From assembly GCA_003725745.1 (NCBI GenBank), contig RHDP01000001.1, positions 5,807,501 through 5,871,500 of the forward strand: a stretch of 64,000 nucleotides of DNA, given 5' to 3'. Shown here in pieces: positions 60,401-64,000 of the stretch. Under the pieces are notes generated by a model. It saw nothing but the letters and a program-made list of their open reading frames with translations, had not been told where the DNA came from and made no database searches. How positions within the stretch are numbered: the stretch's first letter is position 1; each line of letters starts with the position of its first letter. Source of the DNA: Streptomyces sp. I6. Its GTDB lineage: Bacteria; Actinomycetota; Actinomycetes; Streptomycetales; Streptomycetaceae. The position numbers and the translations under genes were made by a program.

Positions 60401-61754
60401 GGCCCACCACCGCCGGGTGGCGAACGCACAGGTCGACGAGTTCCCCGTCGAGGTGCCCCCGGTGGGCGGGGTGGGCGGCGGAGCGGGTGTGGAGGGTCAC
60501 CAGCCGAGTGGCCTGTGCCTCGGTCGCCCCGACCAGCAGGCGGTCGGCGAGGCGGGGATCTCCGGTGTCGTCACGGAGGTGACAGCCCACGAAGTACTCG
60601 GCCAGCCGGTCGGGCCGCAGCGTCCCCCAGACCTCCGAAGCGGTGGGCGGCGGATAGAGGGCGCTGATCCAGTCGCGCAAGGCCCTGAGCGTGTCGGCGC
60701 TCTGGCCGTCCAGGACGGGCACCCGGCGCAGTAGCGCCTCGGCCTCCCCACGGTCGGGGGCACCGCAGAGGAACGCGGCGGCCAGGACCGACTCGATGCC
60801 CCCGTGCGCCTTGAGGCCCAGGTCGGCCCTGATGGCCGACCAGTATCGGCGCTCGTAGCCCAGCAGCCTTCTCTCCACCGGACCGCGACCGGGGCTTCCC
60901 GGCGCGTGGGCCGCGTCCAGCAGGTCGACGAGTGCGGTCATGTGCACAGTGAGCGCCAGGTCCATGTCCGGCGTCCGGCTCGTGGGCGCGGAGAACCGAC
61001 TCAGGCATGTGGCCACGGCTCCTCTCCAGTCGCCGGGTTGCCCGGGAACCTCCGGCAGCGCACGGGCCAGGCCCTGAATCGCCTCGCGGTACGCCTCGGC
61101 GTACCCCTCCGGGTCCGGGGCCAGCGGCTCCAGCGCCTCGGCCGGTGCTTCCTCCAGCTCTTCGCACTCGGTTGTGTCGGGGAGTTCGGCCCACCAGTCG
61201 CCACGGGTACGGGCCAGCAGAAGGACCTTGAACCGCACGGTACGGGCCGCGTGGACCGCCGTCCTCAGCAGGACGGCCAGTTGATCGGCGCGGGTCTCGG
61301 CGTTGTCGACGATGACCAGCAACGGCGATGACGTGTACCGGAGGATCGGAAACTCGGTGGGCACGGCGTCATGGGCCAGCCACAGCACCGTCCAGGCTTC
61401 GTCGGCTTCGTCGGCTTCGTCGGCTTCGTCGGCTTCGCCGGCGAGTTCGTCGGTGAGGCGGCGGGCGAGGCGTGTCTTGCCCTGCCCACCCGGTCCGTAC
61501 AGCAGTCGGACCGCGTGACCCGGAGTCTCGCACCAGGCTCGCAGCTCGCCCAGCTCCTCACCACGCCCCCGGAAGGGCACCACCGCGCGGTGTGCGTTCA
61601 ACAGAGCGGCCGGCGAACTCGGGGCCGGCCCGGTCTTCGTGGGCAGGTCGTCCCACACGTCCAGCTTCTGCCGCAGCATGACCTCCCGGTGCTCTGGCGG
61701 CAGGAGGTTGAACGTGATGTTGTTGTCCCCGACCTGCGTGGAGAAGGGGCTCAT
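57489..61754 (-). CDS. NLR/STAND ATPase with TPR repeats and an N-terminal amyloid-like signalling motif
   Basis: A 1421-residue cytoplasmic protein. Residues 1-20 carry STQVGDNNITFN, like the tail of the protein encoded just upstream. Residues 60-160 form the P-loop core: GRGEELGELRAWCETPG, Walker A YGPGGQGKTRLARRL, then Walker B SPLLVIVDNAETRADQL and the sensor-like FKVLLLARTRGDWW. About 170-480 is the helical/winged-helix arm (DRLAEYFVGCHLRDD). From about 500 to the end are at least 15 TPR-like repeats (ALNAVANAEGELGHPDKALT, SLNTHANQLDDIGRPEDALI, ALALNSLAIDLGELGRLRES). An EADEADEADEADEA linker at 107-119 comes from a 9-bp repeat. NLRs of this plan sense phage or stress and trigger a partner. 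Confidence 0.9.
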   Translation of the reverse strand: MSPFSTQVGDNNITFNLLPPEHREVMLRQKLDVWDDLPTKTGPAPSSPAALLNAHRAVVPFRGRGEELGELRAWCETPGHAVRLLYGPGGQGKTRLARRLTDELAGEADEADEADEADEAWTVLWLAHDAVPTEFPILRYTSSPLLVIVDNAETRADQLAVLLRTAVHAARTVRFKVLLLARTRGDWWAELPDTTECEELEEAPAEALEPLAPDPEGYAEAYREAIQGLARALPEVPGQPGDWRGAVATCLSRFSAPTSRTPDMDLALTVHMTALVDLLDAAHAPGSPGRGPVERRLLGYERRYWSAIRADLGLKAHGGIESVLAAAFLCGAPDRGEAEALLRRVPVLDGQSADTLRALRDWISALYPPPTASEVWGTLRPDRLAEYFVGCHLRDDTGDPRLADRLLVGATEAQATRLVTLHTRSAAHPAHRGHLDGELVDLCVRHPAVVGPIAVDVATQVERPEPLVSALDRLTDDPDAAPADLMRLLDRLPRTTHTLAPWALRLTERVTGLYRELAEQDPVHLPELARLMRRLCGRLREMGNRSRAYELARETARLTRPLAEADPQTFRPHLAASLHNLSLALGDTGRHAEAMGPAYEAVGLYRDLVSGPASESDIEVYRSELAHALNAVANAEGELGHPDKALTATREAVGIRRELVEGRDDAPAQQRAELADGLNNLSNWQSRCGKYREALESSGESAETYRGLAQERSDAFRAGLARSLGTYSDRLRDTGQYAKALRAAEEALGIRRHLAQARPDTYLPDLALALNSLAIDLGELGRLRESVRASAEAVDLFRALYEQEPAAFAERLAMSLNTHANQLDDIGRPEDALIAARESVSLYRPLAGGSPEAHTADLAMSLHTYAGRLHAMGHEQEALDTTRESVGLYRSLAEERPEVFLRSLVSGLNSLAQRLGDAGLFEESLDAAEEGVGLARRLRAADDTPPVVTVLAMLLATRAGRLYVVSHARASEQDARKAVQDAREAEALLRELVREDCPDAEAHAPQLAKTLSLLGVLLSGDGRRGEALEAAAGAVDIFRRLVRDSRVGEDGQGGEDGHSDRGSNRDREEDTDGSAQDTAPHTPRLVTALTLLGQHLSAAGRHDEAAEALLEALPLSRKLARTDPAGGLVDLVLLLASLGEWLMAAGRRSEALPVVEEVVTLLDGPLDDTPVREALLGTALAFLGALQHGAGREDAEGTLWRAVEVSEDLAAADPAREPVFLHAVHALGLFLIDSRRGADEGRALLVRATRLARRLAVGDFIHEPLLAWALASLGYYPTEGTPRRVNALETTTEAVALSRRLAQLDPVHERLLLWALTNHLLRLAEAGEHAEALRTAAETTALGLRLTDARPAAYEPQLALARYASAKARLLADAEPEQARHDITEALAVYHRLAQQEPGLVAATLEDAEKTRRHLFDERGS
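61394..61441. repeat. 9-bp tandem repeat coding the (ADE)n linker of the NLR
   Basis: TCGTCGGCT-type units repeat about five times in frame, between the P-loop and Walker B of the NLR. Length is expected to vary among strains without breaking the frame. Confidence 0.8.
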
Positions 61755-62173
61755 GCACCGGTCCGGTTGTCGTTCACGGTGATGTTGTAGTCGCCGTGCT
61801 GGATCGAGGCGTTTCCTGACACGTGCACGTTCAGCACACCGTTCCGGGCCGCCGTGCGCCCGCCCAGCAGCGACTCCAGTTCGCCCGCCGCCTTCACCCG
61901 CTCCGCCGGGGGCAGCAGCTCCAGCAGCATCTCGAAGCGGCTGCTCCAGTAGCCCTGTTCGTGCGCCGCTTGCGCTTCCGTGGGGTCGGACAACGCGGCC
62001 TCGGTCGCGTCGAGCCGTTCCAGCGCTGCGTGCTCCAACCGCTGGTCCCCACGGCCCGACCAGCGCCCCACCCAGCTGCGCAACCCGGTCCAGGCGTCGG
62101 TACCCGCTGCCTGGACCACGGCCGCGCCCCCTGCTGCGGCGAGCACCGCCAGCTCCTCCGGCCCTACCTGCAT
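61751..62173 (-). CDS. Bell-like helical effector with C-terminal amyloid-type motif
   Basis: 140 residues. The N-terminal 30 are hydrophobic and small-residue-rich (ELAVLAAAGGAAVVQAAGTD then AWTGLRSWVGRW), followed by charged helices (LEHAALERLDATEAALSDPT, WSSRFEMLLELLPPAERVK). The last 30 residues are beta-prone (VLNVHVSGNASIQHGDYNIT then VNDNRTGA). SIQHGDYNITVN (123-134) matches 8 of 12 positions of STQVGDNNITFN in the NLR. This is the plan of actinobacterial Bell-domain effectors that are triggered by an NLR through amyloid templating and are thought to attack membranes. The stop overlaps the NLR ATG by 4 bases. Confidence 0.8.
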   Translation of the reverse strand: MQVGPEELAVLAAAGGAAVVQAAGTDAWTGLRSWVGRWSGRGDQRLEHAALERLDATEAALSDPTEAQAAHEQGYWSSRFEMLLELLPPAERVKAAGELESLLGGRTAARNGVLNVHVSGNASIQHGDYNITVNDNRTGA

Positions 62174-62505
62174 GTCCGGTCCCCCTTCGTGGCTTCAGGA
62201 CGGCGACCGTAGCGTTCTGCTACGGCGGGTGCGGTGCGGATCGACAAAAATACGCACCCCCCGCGAGTCCTCCGCGTGCCCGCGGGCCGCGCCCTGCCCC
62301 TGGCGGACCGCCGCCTCATCCTTCACCCGATACGGAAGGATCCGTGTCGGCTGACAGTGAGGATGGGACGTGGTGACGCTGCTGGTGGGTCTGACCCCTC
62401 GGCTGACTGACGTCTCGACTGTCCTGTTTGGGATTTGTCGGCCCGCCGGGCGTCACCACGCACGCGGCCGGACGGGCGTTTGTGACTTCATAGCGCCTCT
62501 GTGTG
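62174..62505. other. Upstream region of the effector-NLR pair
   Basis: 332 bases between the effector start and the IS110 transposase stop. It contains GGGGGA as ribosome-binding site (62180), the inverted repeat at 62207-62225, and a locally A/T-rich TATTTTTGTCG on the minus strand (about 62240-62250) that may be part of a promoter. Part of the right half probably belongs to the insertion element. No gene. Confidence 0.55.
62207..62225. promoter_or_regulatory. Perfect inverted repeat before the effector gene
   Basis: CCGTAGCGTTCTGCTACGG: 7-base arms around GTTCT, 34 bases upstream of the effector ATG. Either an operator or a 5'-leader hairpin controlling the pair. Confidence 0.45.
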
Positions 62506-63588
62506 TCAAGCGACTGCAGCGAGTTGGGTCCGATGGTCGCGTTGCATGATCCGGTAAACCACGTTGGACAGCCGTCGCTTGAGAGCTCGGCGGGCCTCGG
62601 GCGGGGTCTTCCCCTCGGCGATCTTGCGGAGGTAGTAGTCCTGCCCGCGTCCGCCGTCGCGGATCTGGCAGACGGCGATCGTGTGCAGGACCGAGTTCAG
62701 CGCGCGGTTGCCGCCGGTGTTGAGTCGGTGGCGGACGTTGTTGCCGCTGGAGGCGTCCAGGGGCGCGGTGCCTGTGTAGCTGGCGAAGTGGTGCTCGGTG
62801 GGGAAGCGGGTGACGTCGCCGACGTGCCCGAGGACCTTGGCAGCCAGCACGGTTCCCAGGCCCGGCAGGCGGGTGAGCGTGGTGCGGGTGGCGGCCAGTG
62901 CCTCGCGCATCTGGATCTCGTTGTCCTTGACCAGTCGGTCCAGGCGTCGCAGGTCGGCCAGCAGGTCGCGGGCTATGTCGCGGCGGCAGTTGTCGGTGGC
63001 GGTGACGGGGCGGATGCCCTTCATCGCGGCGGCGGCCTTGTCGGCGGACAGACCGGTGGCCACGCCGCCGGGCAACAGGTCACGCAGGACGGCGTGCAGC
63101 CGGTTCAGGACGCGGGTGCGCTCGTGGACCAGGTCGTCGCGCCGCTCGGTCAGCAGCCGCAGGATCGTCGTCTGGTCCTCGGCGGTCACCTGCCGCAGGT
63201 CGGGGCGGAACAGGGCGACCTGGGCAACGTGGCGGGCGTCTGCCTCGTCGGTCTTGCGGTTGCCGCCGGTGGCCAGCAGCCGGGCCCTGGCGGAGAGCGT
63301 GGCCGGCACGTCGACCACGTCCTCGCCGGCGGCGGCCAGCTGCTGGGCGAGCGAGCGGCCAAGCCCGCCGGCGCCCTCGACGGCGAAGCGACGCTCGGGC
63401 CACTGCTCGCACCAGGCCATGAGCTGGCGGAGCGTACCGGCGTTGACGACGAACCGGCGCTTGGCCAGTTGGTGCCCCGAGGCGTCGACGGCGACGGCGG
63501 TGTGGGAGGACTTGTGCGGGTCGATACCGATCAGGATCACAGGCTGGCCTTGCACTCGACGGGAGCGGGGAGGGAGTGCGGTGGGCAT
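62506..63588 (-). mobile_element. IS110-family insertion element transposase
   Basis: 360-residue DEDD transposase. N-terminal RuvC-like domain: ILIGIDPHKSSHTAVAVDAS, VNAGTLRQLMAWCEQWPERR, then RKTDEADARHVAQVALFRPD. The C-terminal Transposase_20 domain: LTRLPGLGTVLAAKVLGHVG followed by HFASYTGTAPLDASSGNNVR and the catalytic Ser region GNRALNSVLHTIAVCQIRDG. Full length and intact. IS110 elements lack clear terminal inverted repeats, so exact ends cannot be set; they lie between about 62390 and 63660. Confidence 0.95.
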
Positions 63589-63864
63589 CCTGACTTGAAG
63601 TCACCGTGCCGTCCTCATGCCTCTGTCGAGCCACACCGCGCGGGTGTCGGCCGGCGGCGGCACGCTATGAGAGAGCCAGCCCGTGGGCGGCAAGGAGCAC
63701 TGCGGGCCCGTGCCGACCGACACCCTGGACGCTACGGCTGCAGACCGAGCGTCTGGGGTCGATTCAACAAGTCAGGAGCTTGGTCCAGAAGCCCCGTCAC
63801 TGTCTTGTCCACCCGCCCGACCGGCGCGTGCCGCCCTCGGAACGGACACGCCACAAGGACGGAC
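63589..63864. other. Leader region between two divergent IS110 transposase genes
   Basis: 276 bases. No gene supported. IS110 elements carry a noncoding bridge-RNA-type region next to the transposase gene; parts of this interval are where it would lie for one or both elements. I could not delimit it. Confidence 0.45.
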
Positions 63865-64000
63865 ATGACCAGCATGACGCACGACGACCCGCAGATCACC
63901 GGCGGAGTCGACACCCACGGCCTGACCCACCACGCGGCCGTGATCGACACGGTCGGCCGGCACCTGGCCGACCGGGAGTTCCCCGCCACCATCCGCGGCT
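63865..64000 (+). mobile_element. Second IS110-family transposase, cut by the window end
   Basis: First 45 residues only. GGVDTHGLTHHAAVIDTVGR is the DEDD first-Asp motif of IS110 transposases and differs from the preceding element (GIDPHKSSHTAVAVD). ATG 63865 follows AAGGACGG. Oriented away from the first copy. Confidence 0.85.

Overview
The window is chromosomal DNA of a Streptomyces or close relative. It has very high G+C with strong third-position G/C bias, many GTG and TTG starts, typical actinobacterial families (mce-type YrbE permeases, DUF5955, DUF6325, SHOCT, DauR-type HTH) and IS110-family transposases. Gene order around the purine/allantoin genes, malate synthase and the IclR regulator resembles the AllR region I remember from S. 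coelicolor; that comparison is from memory and was not run.

Layout. 1-2.1 kb: end of an mce-type lipid ABC operon (YrbE4B, YrbE4A, ATPase) on the minus strand. 2.27-2.68 kb: a 209-bp tandem duplication. 2.7-5.1 kb: an ECF-like sigma factor and a secreted lytic transglycosylase. 5.2-12.0 kb: a thiamine-binding-like protein and DauR-type HTH protein, then purine catabolism (uraD, uraH, uricase, 8-oxoguanine deaminase, purine permease). 12-15.5 kb: a large unknown protein, a SelT/Rdx-like protein and a glutamine cyclotransferase. 16-24 kb: malate synthase, MobA-like transferase, DUF5955, a methyltransferase, an AllR-like IclR regulator, allantoinase and allantoicase. Together these genes convert 8-oxoguanine or urate through allantoin to ureidoglycolate, and malate synthase consumes the resulting glyoxylate; no ureidoglycolate lyase is present here. 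Three promoters (uraD, aceB, allantoinase) carry related TTCAAC-N5-GTTGAA operators.

24-32.7 kb: a DUF418 membrane protein, a lipid/glycerol group (GlpD, TetR, alkyl-DHAP-synthase-like oxidase, diacylglycerol kinase), and a saccharopine dehydrogenase-like gene divergent from a TetR regulator. 32.9-38.9 kb: a sugar or polyol uptake locus (Gfo/Idh/MocA, GntR/HutC regulator, two paralogous binding proteins, permease, ATPase). 39-57 kb: a block of membrane, redox and stress-type genes (YihY, GAP, DUF6325, SHOCT, CLC channel, cyclase, GMC oxidoreductase, SDR, cytochrome bd oxidase, Na+/H+ antiporter, GH15, DUF2254, ROK kinase, small membrane protein).

57.1-64 kb is accessory: a 1421-residue NLR/STAND ATPase with TPRs, translationally coupled to a 140-residue helical protein. 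The tail of the small protein and the extreme N-terminus of the NLR share a 12-residue motif, the layout of the effector-NLR pairs that signal through bacterial amyloid motifs. This is the most interesting system in the window. It is flanked on one side by two IS110-family transposases (one cut by the window end) and on the other by broken coding sequence.

Thirteen -1 reading-frame breaks in nine otherwise good genes, most of them inside G/C runs, point to base-deletion errors in an unpolished assembly rather than nine pseudogenes. These genes are therefore annotated over their full span.
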